In this document: piece by piece, positions 31,300 to 39,581 of the stretch
Position numbering within the stretch: position 1 is the first letter of the stretch
Layout: every line of letters starts with the position of its first letter
Source of the DNA: JAQGMV01 sp035626595
GTDB taxonomy: Bacteria; Pseudomonadota; Gammaproteobacteria; Burkholderiales; SG8-41
DNA length: 64,000 bases
Reading direction: 5' to 3'
NCBI GenBank assembly: GCA_035626595.1
Contig: DASPNJ010000067.1
Span: forward strand, 3,834 to 67,833
Position numbers and translations under genes: made by a program
Notes under the pieces: generated by a model
Database searches by the model: none
Seen by the model: only the letters and a program-made list of their open reading frames with translations
What the model was told of the DNA's origin: nothing

Positions 31300-32676
31300 A
31301 TGAGCGCCCGGGAAATCACCGTCATCCGCAACGGCCGTGTCGTCACGCCGGAAGGCGAGAAGCAGGCGGACGTCTACTTCGCGTCAGGGCGGATCGTCGG
31401 CGTCGGCAGCATGCCCGAGCACGACCAGGCGGCGCACGTGATCGATGCGGCCGGCAAATACGTCGTGCCGGGCTTCATCGACGGTCATGTCCATCTGCGC
31501 GAGATGGGCAACAGCGACCGCGAGGATTTCTACACCGGCACGCAGGCGGCCGCGGTCGGCGGCATCACGACCGTCATGGACATGCCGAACAGCAAGCCGA
31601 ACGTCATCACGCCGGACGATTACAAGAGCCGCCGCGATCGCGTGCTCGAGCGCGCGTACGTGAACATCGGCTTGTACGTCTGGGCCTGCTCCAAGAACGC
31701 CGACCGCCTGCACGAGTTCCAGGACCTGCGGCCGGTCGGCTTCAAGATCTTCACGGCCGAGACCGGTGCGTACGACCCCGAGTTCGCGAAGTACATCACG
31801 ACCGATGCCGCGGTGATGTACCGGATCTTCGAGCAGACCGCGCGGCTGCGCACGGTGACTGCGGTGCATTCGGAATGTCAGTCGCTGATCGGCCATTTCG
31901 AACAGCACGCGCGCAACGCGATGCAGCCGGACATGCGCGCGTACCTCCATAGCCGGCGCCAGTCCGTCGAGGACGTCGCCGTGTTCTCCGAGGTGGCGAT
32001 GGCGCGCGAGACCGGCGCGAGGCTGCACATCTGTCACGTGGTCGGCAAGGGCGCGGTCGATTTCCTGCGCTGGGCGAAGCGCGACTACTACCCTGACGTG
32101 ACCTGCGAGGCGGCGCCGGGAAATCTCCTGATGAACGACGAGGACACCATCGCGAAGGGCTCGGTCGCGAAGTTCAGCCCGCCGGTCCAGGGCGAAACAC
32201 ATCGGCGCGCGCTGTGGGCGGGGCTTCTCGACGGCACCATCGACATCGTCGGCAGCGACCACGCGCCGCAGGATTACGAAAAAAAGCACAACCCCAACAT
32301 CTGGGAAGCGTCCCCCGGCAGCCCGGCGCTCGACTACTGGGTGCCGGTCATGCTCGACCGCGTCGCGCGCGGCGAGATCTCGATGCAGCGCTTCGTGGCA
32401 GCGGCCTCGTCGCGTCCCGCGCAGATTTTCGGACTGTATCCGCGCAAAGGTGCGATCGCCGTCGGCGCCGACGCCGACCTCGTCGTGCTCGACATGGAGA
32501 AAACCGCGGTCGTCTCGCCGGCAAACTTCAAGAGCAAGGCCCGTTACACGCCATTCGAAGGCTGGACGATGCGAGGCCTGCCGGCGATGACGTTCGTCGG
32601 CGGCACGCTCGTCGCGCGAGACGGCGAGATCGTGGGCAAGCCGGGCACCGGCACGATCGTCACCAGCGGCCACTAG
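31300..32676 (+). CDS. Dihydroorotase/hydantoinase-like cyclic amidohydrolase
   Basis: This 458-residue metal-dependent hydrolase of the amidohydrolase superfamily has a full binuclear site: H63-x-H65 in GFIDGHVHLRE, a lysine to be carbamylated (K149 in GFKIFT), H190 in AVHSEC, H246 in HICHVV and D320 in GSDHAP. Such enzymes open cyclic amides (dihydroorotate, hydantoins, allantoin). A pyrimidine-synthesis role is unlikely, since the gene opens an operon with GntR, a fumarase-type lyase and an acetoacetate-decarboxylase-like protein. A catabolic hydantoinase or allantoinase-like role is more plausible. Confidence 0.86.
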   Translation: MSAREITVIRNGRVVTPEGEKQADVYFASGRIVGVGSMPEHDQAAHVIDAAGKYVVPGFIDGHVHLREMGNSDREDFYTGTQAAAVGGITTVMDMPNSKPNVITPDDYKSRRDRVLERAYVNIGLYVWACSKNADRLHEFQDLRPVGFKIFTAETGAYDPEFAKYITTDAAVMYRIFEQTARLRTVTAVHSECQSLIGHFEQHARNAMQPDMRAYLHSRRQSVEDVAVFSEVAMARETGARLHICHVVGKGAVDFLRWAKRDYYPDVTCEAAPGNLLMNDEDTIAKGSVAKFSPPVQGETHRRALWAGLLDGTIDIVGSDHAPQDYEKKHNPNIWEASPGSPALDYWVPVMLDRVARGEISMQRFVAAASSRPAQIFGLYPRKGAIAVGADADLVVLDMEKTAVVSPANFKSKARYTPFEGWTMRGLPAMTFVGGTLVARDGEIVGKPGTGTIVTSGH

Positions 32677-32682
32677 AGCGCC

Positions 32683-33432
32683 GTGACGCTGGACAAGATC
32701 GCGGAGAGCGTGCGCCCCGGCGAAGGCGCGCCGCTGCACCTGCAGATCAAGGCGGCGATCGCGAAGGGCCTCACCGACGGCACGTGGAAGCCGGGCGATC
32801 AATTGCCGACCGAGGGCGCGTTGAGCCGCAGCTTCCAGGTGAGCGAAGGCACCGTGCGCCAGGCGGTGATCGCGCTGGTGAAAGAGGGCCGTCTCACGCG
32901 CCGGTCGGGGAAGGGCACTTTCGCCGCGCGCCCGAACTTCGAGCGCAGCTTCGCGCGCTTCTTTCGATTCCGCGGTGACGCGCAGGGCGCCGGACCTGCG
33001 TACGGCCTCGACCTTCTCGGGATGCACACCGAAGCAGCGCCCGATCCCTCGATCGCGCAGCACCTCGGGCTAAGAAAATCAGGCAAGGTCCTCGCGATCC
33101 ACCGCGCGATCAAACAGGACGGCGTCGTCGTCGTGCACTACGTATCGTACCTGTCGGAACGCCGCTTCGGAAAGTTGAGGCGCGAGGATCTGGAGAATGC
33201 CGCGCTCTACGACACGCTCTCCTCGAAGTTCGGCATCCACGTGGTGCGCGCGGTCGAGACGCTGCAGGCGCGCGCGGCGCGCGCGGAAGACGCAGCCATT
33301 CTCGGCGTTCGACGCGATGCGCCGGTGATCGCGATCGAGCGGCTCGCGTACACCTACGGCGACGAAGTTGTCGAAGTGCGCCGCGCCGTCGGCCGCAGCG
33401 ACAATTTCAGGTACGAGATCGAGCTGAGCTGA
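32683..33432 (+). CDS. GntR family regulator (UTRA domain)
   Basis: This 249-residue regulator has a GntR winged helix (LPTEGALSRSFQVSEGTVRQA, RRSGKGTFAA) and a UTRA effector domain. GTG 32683 starts 6 bp after the amidohydrolase stop, so it is internal to the operon and probably controls it, perhaps at the ACCTTTA repeats near 31265. The effector is likely the substrate or an intermediate of the operon. Confidence 0.88.
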   Translation: MTLDKIAESVRPGEGAPLHLQIKAAIAKGLTDGTWKPGDQLPTEGALSRSFQVSEGTVRQAVIALVKEGRLTRRSGKGTFAARPNFERSFARFFRFRGDAQGAGPAYGLDLLGMHTEAAPDPSIAQHLGLRKSGKVLAIHRAIKQDGVVVVHYVSYLSERRFGKLRREDLENAALYDTLSSKFGIHVVRAVETLQARAARAEDAAILGVRRDAPVIAIERLAYTYGDEVVEVRRAVGRSDNFRYEIELS

Positions 33433-33445
33433 GAGCGCGCGGACC

Positions 33446-34852
33446 GTGATCCATCAATCGCTCATCTACGGCAACAAGTTCGGCAACGAAGCGATGCGCG
33501 CGGTGTGGAGCGAGGCTGCGATGGTGCAGGGCTGGCTCGACTTCGAGGCTGCGCTCGCGTGGGCGCAGGGCGAGCTCGGGATCATTCCGCAGCGTGCCGC
33601 CGCTCGTATTGCGCGTCGCTGCGACGTCGCGACGGTCACGCCGAAGGCGATTGCGGCATGGCACGAGCGCACGGGCCACGTCATCGTCTCGCTGGTGAAG
33701 GCGTTTCGCGATGCCGCGCCGGACGTGGGCGAGCTTTTTCATTTCGGTCCGACCACTCAGGACGTCCTCGACACCGGCCTCACGCTGCAAATCCGGCAAG
33801 CGCTTCGTCTGCTCGTGCCGCGCATGGCGCTGCTGGAGCGTACGGTACGCGCGCAGGCGCGGCGCTATCGCAATACCGTCATGGCCGGCCGTTCGGAAGG
33901 GCAGATCGGCTCCCCGATCACGTTCGGGTACAAGCTCGCCGTAGTCGATTCAGAGATCGCGGACCACATCGAGCGCCTCGCCCAGGCGAGCGAGCGCCTG
34001 ATGTGGCTCACGCTCTTCGGCGCCACAGGCGTACAGGCGTCCTTCTGCCACATTGCCGATGCCTCGACCGCGCGCAAGATGGTGAGGCTGGTTGGCAAGC
34101 GGCTCGCGTTGCCCGTGCCGACGATCTGCATGCACCAGCGCACCGACCGTTTCACCGAGCTCGGTCTGGTGCTCGCGAATCTCCTGAGCACGCTGGGCGA
34201 GCTCGGCATGGAGATCCGCGATTTGCAGCGCTCGGAGGTCGCGGAGGTCGCGGAGCCCTGGGGCACCGACCGCCACAGCAGCAGCACGATGCCGCAGAAG
34301 CAGAACCCGGAGGTGAGCGAGTGGCTCGAAGGCCTCGCACAACTCGCGCGCGGATACGCCGTCTCGCTCCTGGAGATCCGGCAGCAGCACGAGCGCGATA
34401 CCTCGCGCGTTCCAGCCGAGCTTCATGCGCTGCCCAACCTGCTGCTCCACGCCATCGCGGCGGTCGATTCGGCGATCTTCGTGCTCGGCGGCTTGCGCGT
34501 GGACAAGCGGCGCATGCGCGAGAACGCGCTCGCGAACGGCGGCCTCATCATGTCCGAGGCGGTCATGCTGCTGCTCGCGAAGCGCAGCGGGCGCAAGGTC
34601 TGGGCGCATCAGCACTGTCACGACATCGCGATGCGCACAGCGCTTTCCGGCGGCACGCTGGCGGATGCGATGACGGCGGATCGCGAGGTCGCGAAATATC
34701 TGAGCGCGTCAGAGATTCGCGAAGCGTGCAAGCCGGAGCGCTACACCGGCACCGCGGTCGAGCAGGTGAACCACACGACCGCGGCCTGCGCGCGGCGCGT
34801 CACTCGCGCGATGGCCACGTTCAGAAGAACGATTTTTCAGGAGTCTCGATGA
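33446..34852 (+). CDS. Fumarase/adenylosuccinate lyase superfamily lyase
   Basis: This 468-residue protein carries the three conserved blocks of the fumarase/aspartase/ASL superfamily: FHFGPTTQDVLDTG (H99), a middle basic block, and the flexible loop SSSTMPQKQNP (residues 278-288), where the catalytic Ser lies. Known members include adenylosuccinate lyase and 3-carboxymuconate cycloisomerase; this one is in a catabolic operon and is probably not purB. It uses GTG 33446 as start, 13 bp after the GntR gene, and its stop overlaps the next start by 4 bp. Confidence 0.87.
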   Translation: MIHQSLIYGNKFGNEAMRAVWSEAAMVQGWLDFEAALAWAQGELGIIPQRAAARIARRCDVATVTPKAIAAWHERTGHVIVSLVKAFRDAAPDVGELFHFGPTTQDVLDTGLTLQIRQALRLLVPRMALLERTVRAQARRYRNTVMAGRSEGQIGSPITFGYKLAVVDSEIADHIERLAQASERLMWLTLFGATGVQASFCHIADASTARKMVRLVGKRLALPVPTICMHQRTDRFTELGLVLANLLSTLGELGMEIRDLQRSEVAEVAEPWGTDRHSSSTMPQKQNPEVSEWLEGLAQLARGYAVSLLEIRQQHERDTSRVPAELHALPNLLLHAIAAVDSAIFVLGGLRVDKRRMRENALANGGLIMSEAVMLLLAKRSGRKVWAHQHCHDIAMRTALSGGTLADAMTADREVAKYLSASEIREACKPERYTGTAVEQVNHTTAACARRVTRAMATFRRTIFQESR

Positions 34853-35625
34853 AGAACGAAAACGAAGCGTTCAGCAGCCCGCTGCTGTGCCCGCCCTACA
34901 ACAGCCCACCCTATCCCGTGGAGGACGCGAAGCTCGTGATCGTGCGCTTCAGGGCCGATCCGGCGGCGATCGCGAAGCTCGTCCCGCAGCCGCTCGAGCC
35001 CGCCGGCGACGGGATCGTCACCGCGTTCATCGGCGACATCTGGCAGATCAACGGCCCGGGCGAATATCACGAAGGCGGCATCTCGGTCGGCGTGCGCTAC
35101 AAGGGCGTCACCGGGTCGTATATGCCGTTCCTGCTCACCTCCACCGATGACGCGCTGCTCGTCGGGCGCGAGGTCTTCGGCATGCCGAAGCTTTTGTGCG
35201 ACGACGGGCGCATCTGGATCGACGGCAATGCGCGTCGCGCGAGCCTCGTGCGGCGCGGCGACGAGATCGTCAACCTCGCCGTGAATCTGGAAAGCCGCGT
35301 CGAGGACGGGGAGAAGCTCCTCCCGGTCCATCGCTTTTTCGTGAAGAAGATCGCAAGCCCGGATCCGGAGTGGCCGTCGCTGCGGCAGGTCGTCTACCAG
35401 AAGCTCACGGACCACCGCGCGAGGTGCGCCTATGCCGGGCGCGGCTGGGTGAAGGTGAGCGGCAATGCCGCCATCGACCTCACGTCCCTCGCGCCAACCG
35501 GCATCGTGTCGGCGGCCTACGTCGAGGCGAGCTGGGACGTGCCGGCCTCCAAGGTGTTGCTGGAAGAGAAGGTGTACGCGAGGCGCGACGAAACCGAGTC
35601 ACGAGAGCGCCAGAGCGTTCAATAA
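34849..35625 (+). CDS. Acetoacetate decarboxylase family protein
   Basis: This 258-residue protein belongs to the acetoacetate decarboxylase superfamily. GREVFGMPKLL holds the Schiff-base lysine (K114) of that family, and the surrounding strands fit. Members decarboxylate, or act as aldolase-dehydratases or lactonases on, 2- or 3-oxo acids. It starts with an ATGA overlap after the lyase gene and precedes a TctC gene by 55 bp. Together with the amidohydrolase and the lyase it suggests degradation of a cyclic nitrogen or oxo-acid compound. Confidence 0.85.
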   Translation: MKNENEAFSSPLLCPPYNSPPYPVEDAKLVIVRFRADPAAIAKLVPQPLEPAGDGIVTAFIGDIWQINGPGEYHEGGISVGVRYKGVTGSYMPFLLTSTDDALLVGREVFGMPKLLCDDGRIWIDGNARRASLVRRGDEIVNLAVNLESRVEDGEKLLPVHRFFVKKIASPDPEWPSLRQVVYQKLTDHRARCAYAGRGWVKVSGNAAIDLTSLAPTGIVSAAYVEASWDVPASKVLLEEKVYARRDETESRERQSVQ

Positions 35626-35680
35626 GACACGTGCGGAGCGGCGGCAGCCGCTCACGCACCACACACGAGGAGCTTCCGGA

Positions 35681-36655
35681 ATGGTCAAGGTCAGCCGCTG
35701 CATTGCGCTCGCCAGCCTCATGGCGTGTGCTCTCGGCGTTGCGCACGCGCAGGACGCCGCTTATCCGAGCAAACCCGTCCGCATACTGGTGCCGTATCCG
35801 CCGGGCGGCGCGGTCGACATCATCGCCCGGGCGATCGGCCCGAAGCTCTCCGCGAGCCTGGGACAGCCGATCGTCGTCGACAACCGGCCGGGCGCGAGCG
35901 GCATCATCGCCTCCGAGAACCTGGTGCGTTCGCCGCCCGACGGCCATACGTTCATCATCGTGATCAGCAGCCACGCGGTGAATCCGAGCATGTACAAGAA
36001 GCTGCCTTACGACACACTCGCGGATTTCGCGCCGATCGCGCTCATGGCGAACGGCCCGAACATCCTGTCGGCGCATCCGTCGCTGCCGGTGAGAACGGTG
36101 AAGGACCTCATCGCGCTCGCGCGGTCGCGGCCGGACGAGATCAATTACGCGTCATTCGGGAACGGCAGCTCGTCGCACCTCTCGGGCGAGCTCTTCAACA
36201 TCCTCGCCAGGGTGAAGATGCACGCGGTCACCTACAAGGGCGCCGCCCCGGCGGTCACGGACGTGCTCGGCGGGCACGTGCTGCTGATGTTCGGGAACAT
36301 GCCGGTGTCGCTGCCTCACGTGAAATCCGGAAAGTTGCGCGCGATCGCGCAGACGAGCGCCAAGCGCTCGCCGGCTGCGCCGGAGCTGCCCACGATCGCG
36401 GAGTCCGGCCTGCCCGGCTACGAGATCGGCGAGTGGTGGGGCGCCCTGGCGCATGGGAAAACGCCGCCCGCCATCGTCTCGCGCCTGAACCGTGAGCTCG
36501 TGAGCGCGTTGCGCGACGCGGAAGTCCGGGCGCGCCTCAGCGTGATCGGCGCCGAGCCGGTCGCCGGCTCTCCGGAACAGTTCGCCGCCTATATTCGCGA
36601 GCAGATGGCGAAATGGCGTAAGGTGATACAGCAGGCGGGCATCGAGCCGAGCTGA
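35681..36655 (+). CDS. Bug/TctC family periplasmic receptor
   Basis: This 324-residue receptor has a signal peptide ending VAHAQ, then AAYPSKPVRILVPYPPGGAVD and VVDNRPGASGI. It is the last gene of the amidohydrolase-GntR-lyase operon, so it may bind the substrate of that pathway or a related acid. AGGAGC lies eight bases before ATG 35681. The next gene, also a TctC, is convergent with it. Confidence 0.9.
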   Translation: MVKVSRCIALASLMACALGVAHAQDAAYPSKPVRILVPYPPGGAVDIIARAIGPKLSASLGQPIVVDNRPGASGIIASENLVRSPPDGHTFIIVISSHAVNPSMYKKLPYDTLADFAPIALMANGPNILSAHPSLPVRTVKDLIALARSRPDEINYASFGNGSSSHLSGELFNILARVKMHAVTYKGAAPAVTDVLGGHVLLMFGNMPVSLPHVKSGKLRAIAQTSAKRSPAAPELPTIAESGLPGYEIGEWWGALAHGKTPPAIVSRLNRELVSALRDAEVRARLSVIGAEPVAGSPEQFAAYIREQMAKWRKVIQQAGIEPS

Positions 36656-36721
36656 GCGACGCTGGCACCAGCGCGACTGAGAAAAAACCCGCGGCGCCGG
36701 CAGTGCAGAGGGGATCCGGCG

Positions 36722-37696
36722 TCAGTGGCTCTTGATGCCGGCGCTCCTGATCACCTTCGCCCACCTGTCGTGCTCGGATCTCATGTAGGCGCCGAGCTCC
36801 TCGGGCGTGCTCGGCGCGACCTCGACGCCGTTTCTGAAGAGGATCTCCTTCACTTCCGGCACGGATAGCGCCGCGACCATGTCCCTGTTGAGCCGCGCGA
36901 TGATGTTGCGCGGCGTTTTTGCCGGCGCGACGAACCCGTACCAGTTGTTCGCTTCGAACCCGCGCACGCCGGCTTCGGCGACCGTCGGCAGCTCCGGCAT
37001 CAGTGCGGAGCGCTTCGCGGTGGTGACGGCGAGCGCCCTGATCCTTCCGGACTTCATGTGCGCCGCCGCGCTCGCAGTCGTCGCAAAGATGAGATGGATA
37101 TTTCCGGCAAGCAGATCGATCATCGCCGGGCCGCCGCCCTTGTACGGCACGTGTGTGATGTTCGTTCGCGCGAGCACATTGAAGAGTGCGAGCGCGAGAT
37201 GGCCGGCGCCGGCCACGCCGGAAGAGCCGGCATTGAGCGTCCCCGGCTTCGCTTGCGCGAGGGCGATCAGTTCCTTTACCGAAGTCGCCGCGACGGATGG
37301 ATGTACGACGAGCACGTTCGTCGAATCGCCGATGCGCGTGATCGGCGCGAAATCTCTGAGCGGATCGACAGTCGCGTTCTCGTACAGGCTCGGGTTGACG
37401 GCGAGCGGCGCGATCGAGCCGATCGATACCGTGTAGCCGTCCGGCGGCGCCTTCGCGACGAGCTCGGCCGCGACGTTGCCGGTCGCGCCGCCGCGGTTGT
37501 CGATCACCACGTGTTGCCCCAGGCGCTCCGCGAGCTTCGGCACCACCGCACGCGCCGTCGTGTCGACGCCGCCACCCGGCGGAAAGCCGACGACGAGCCG
37601 CACCGGGCGCGTCGGATACTCCGCCGCGCCCGCGTCTGCCGCGATCCCGAACGCGATACAAGCACTGCAGAGAACGCGTGGAAAAATCTCTCGCAT
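36722..37696 (-). CDS. Bug/TctC family periplasmic receptor
   Basis: This 324-residue receptor has the signal peptide MREIFPRVLCSACIAFGIAA (cleavage near AGAAE) followed by YPTRPVRLVVGFPPGGGVD and HVVIDNRGGATGN. Its ATG lies 2 bp after the stop of the unknown-function gene, which itself follows the selenoprotein gene by 7 bp, so the receptor is the third gene of that operon. It may supply the ligand used by the selenoprotein system; this is inference from operon structure. Confidence 0.9.
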   Translation of the reverse strand: MREIFPRVLCSACIAFGIAADAGAAEYPTRPVRLVVGFPPGGGVDTTARAVVPKLAERLGQHVVIDNRGGATGNVAAELVAKAPPDGYTVSIGSIAPLAVNPSLYENATVDPLRDFAPITRIGDSTNVLVVHPSVAATSVKELIALAQAKPGTLNAGSSGVAGAGHLALALFNVLARTNITHVPYKGGGPAMIDLLAGNIHLIFATTASAAAHMKSGRIRALAVTTAKRSALMPELPTVAEAGVRGFEANNWYGFVAPAKTPRNIIARLNRDMVAALSVPEVKEILFRNGVEVAPSTPEELGAYMRSEHDRWAKVIRSAGIKSH

Positions 37697-37698
37697 GT

Positions 37699-38772
37699 CT
37701 ATGACGCTCCTCCTGCTGTTGCAGACGAACGGATCGGCCTGCTGACCGGCGCGTGGGGTATGACCTCGTGGGCGAAGCCGGGGAGGTACACCGTGTGGAT
37801 GCCCGGGCCACCCATGACGACGATGTGAATGTCGTCGGGCCGGTCGACGAGCGAGACGCGCCCGTCGATGACCCGGCCTCTCTCGCGCAGCGCCTGCCGG
37901 TCGCCGTCCCGAAAGGACGTCACGGGCAGCATCGAGTACTCGTAGAGCATCTCCTTCGCCTTCGCTTTCGAAATCCCGGCGTTGGCCAGCAGCCGCGCGC
38001 GCTCGTGATTGAACAGCAGCAGGCAGGAGAGACTGCCCGCATACATCGCGGTATTTCCCGGCGAGCCCATGGAAAGTCCAGTGTGCTGAAGGAGGCCGTG
38101 CGCAGACTGGTCCCAGTCCAGCGGTGCGAAAAGGGCAACGTATGAAGTGACGCGAAAGACCGAAACGACGCTCTGCTCGCATTCGAAGCCGCGCTCGACG
38201 TGGAAGGGCTCCCAGGCGGAGTTCGCTTCGTCTTCGCCGGCGCAGAAGCTGAGCTGAAGGGGCGAGGCAAAGCAACTGCGCGCATACGTGCCGGGGGCAA
38301 GACCGCCGAGATTGATCATGATGAGGCGCAGCGCCCGGCCGATGGTCGTGTTCGCGCGCCAGCCGGGGCCGAGGCAGCCGCGGCCGGATTCGATGCCGAT
38401 CCTGTCGCGGATCGGTCCGTTCACCACGAAGAACGGCGTCTCGGGGCGCATTCCGACTAGTGTGGCGAGCGGAAACCCGGGATCGTTGATCGCTTCGACG
38501 GCGGCGAGCACCACGGGGAAATACTCTGGGAGGCAGCCGGCCATGACTGCATTCGCGGCGATCGCTCGAACGGTTGCCGGGCCTTGGCGCGGCGGCATGA
38601 CCGCGACGACGGCGTCAGGATCGCGGTCGACCGTCGCGAGGAAAGGCTCGATGCGCGCGGGCGTCGGCGCAATGACAGGCAGGCCGTCGGTCCAGCCGTT
38701 CTCCCAGGCTCGGGCGAAAAAGTCGCCGTAAGGATCGTCGGCCGAGACTGCAAGCTCGAGCGTTTTCACCAC
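37699..38772 (-). CDS. Conserved protein of unknown function, partner of the UGSC selenoprotein
   Basis: This 357-residue soluble protein has no signal peptide and no domain I can name with a function. Conserved-looking blocks are ENGWTDGLPVIAPTPARIEP, ANAVMAGCLPEYFPVVLAA, VNGPIRDRIGIESG, LGPGWRANTTIGRALRLIM and AWEPFHVERGF. From memory, proteins with these blocks occur widely next to, or fused with, UGSC-domain proteins; I could not check this. It starts with GTG 38772 (or 38769), 7 bp after the selenoprotein stop, and ends 2 bp before the TctC start. It is presumably a subunit or enzyme working with the selenoprotein. Confidence 0.75.
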   Translation of the reverse strand: MVKTLELAVSADDPYGDFFARAWENGWTDGLPVIAPTPARIEPFLATVDRDPDAVVAVMPPRQGPATVRAIAANAVMAGCLPEYFPVVLAAVEAINDPGFPLATLVGMRPETPFFVVNGPIRDRIGIESGRGCLGPGWRANTTIGRALRLIMINLGGLAPGTYARSCFASPLQLSFCAGEDEANSAWEPFHVERGFECEQSVVSVFRVTSYVALFAPLDWDQSAHGLLQHTGLSMGSPGNTAMYAGSLSCLLLFNHERARLLANAGISKAKAKEMLYEYSMLPVTSFRDGDRQALRERGRVIDGRVSLVDRPDDIHIVVMGGPGIHTVYLPGFAHEVIPHAPVSRPIRSSATAGGAS

Positions 38773-38779
38773 GTCCGGG

Positions 38780-39355
38780 TCATGCCTGCGCAGGGTCGAA
38801 CGAGCGCACGATCGCAGCCATCAGGCGATCGATGCGCCCGTGAATCTCCGCTTCCGTGAGGTAAATGACCGGATTCGGTGTGACGAGGATCGGCACGCCG
38901 GGGTACCCCAGAGATGCGAGCAGGCGGCGCGCGACGCCTTCGAACGCGTCGGTCACGATCAATGTCGTGGGAATCCCTCTTTTCTCGAACTCGACACTCG
39001 CGTGGCAACTCCACAGCGTGCATCCGCCTCAATAGGCCACACCCGAGATCATCAAGTCGCAGTCGCGCGCTACGCGGTCGATATCAGGTCCAATCTCCTC
39101 ACGGCGCGCCGGATGGAAAAATGGCCAGTCGACGTTTTCCATCCAAACACGCGCGCTCTCGGTCTCCGCGTTCATGCGTCCGACGAGAACCTGTATGAAA
39201 GGGGGCGATGAGGACTTCTCACTGGGCAACAGGACCGCCCGTTTCCCGGCGACACCGTGGCGCCGCGCGTGGTCGGCAACGCCGCGCGCCGCATCCTGAT
39301 AATCCGCGACGGGCATAACGATCTTCAACAGCGTCGGTTCGTTTTTGTCAGGCAA
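38780..39355 (-). CDS. UGSC-family selenoprotein, in-frame TGA read as selenocysteine
   Basis: The frame encodes 191 residues if the TGA at 39031-39029 is read as selenocysteine (residue 109). Around it the protein reads DLMISGVAY-U-GGCTLWSC, then HASVEFEKRGIPTTLIVTDA, matching the UGSC family, in which the motif U/C-G-S-C-T is followed by W-S-x-H, E-K-R-G-I/V-P-T and a T-D/E-x-F segment. The U position falls exactly on the TGA. C112 and C117 are near it. The frame continues with normal codon use to the TGA stop at 38782-38780. TTG 39355 has a GGAGGA site in ideal position. A stem-loop with a GU-containing apical loop begins just after the TGA. It leads an operon with two further genes. Function unknown, probably redox. 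A nonsense mutation is the main alternative. Confidence 0.85.
38995..39020 (-). promoter_or_regulatory. Candidate bacterial SECIS stem-loop
   Basis: On the minus strand the mRNA can form GUGG (39014-39011) paired with CCAC (39005-39002) around the loop AGUUG, extended by U-G and, past a small internal loop, by CAC (39020-39018) with GUG (38997-38995). Eighteen bases separate the UGA from the loop. A G in the first two loop positions followed by U, and this spacing, agree with known bacterial SECIS elements. The fold was done by eye. Confidence 0.6.
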
Positions 39356-39378
39356 TGACTTCCTCCGCGCGCAGAGCT

Positions 39379-39403
39379 CGCACTGTTGAATAGTAGCAGT
39401 GCG
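39379..39403. promoter_or_regulatory. Inverted repeat upstream of the selenoprotein gene
   Basis: Perfect 7-bp arms CGCACTG and CAGTGCG flank 11 bases. On the minus strand the spacer reads CTACTATTCAA, which contains a possible -10 box (TACTAT). The site lies 24 bp before the selenoprotein start and could be an operator over the promoter, or a leader hairpin. Between here and the KTSC gene at 39582 (about 180 bp) I see no other feature. Confidence 0.45.
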
Positions 39404-39581
39404 TGCCGGGAGCCTGCGAGCTGTCGATTCGGGACTGCGCATCGCTTGACGTCGAAACCGCACATCACGCGCACCCCACGATAGTCGTCAACGACGCATT
39501 ACACTCGAAGCTTCAACGGGAGGACATCGGCGGCAACTGACTCGAGCAGCTCTTGCCGACCCGCGGTACACGGGAGGAAAC

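Noticed and set aside
36656..36721. Rho-independent terminator between the convergent TctC genes
   Set aside because: A T6 tract exists on the minus strand and CGCTGG-CA-CCAGCG is a small hairpin, but they are in the wrong order for either transcript, and the stem next to the T-tract is only about three base pairs.
38766..39032. An 88-codon minus-strand ORF starting at the TGA region
   Set aside because: It is in another frame from both halves of the selenoprotein and has no recognisable sequence; it is a shadow.
38780..39463. Reading the selenoprotein locus as a pseudogene or two separate small ORFs
   Set aside because: The frame and motif conservation continue without a shift on both sides of the TGA, and the TGA falls exactly on the Sec/Cys column of the UGSC family. 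A random stop there would be a remarkable coincidence.
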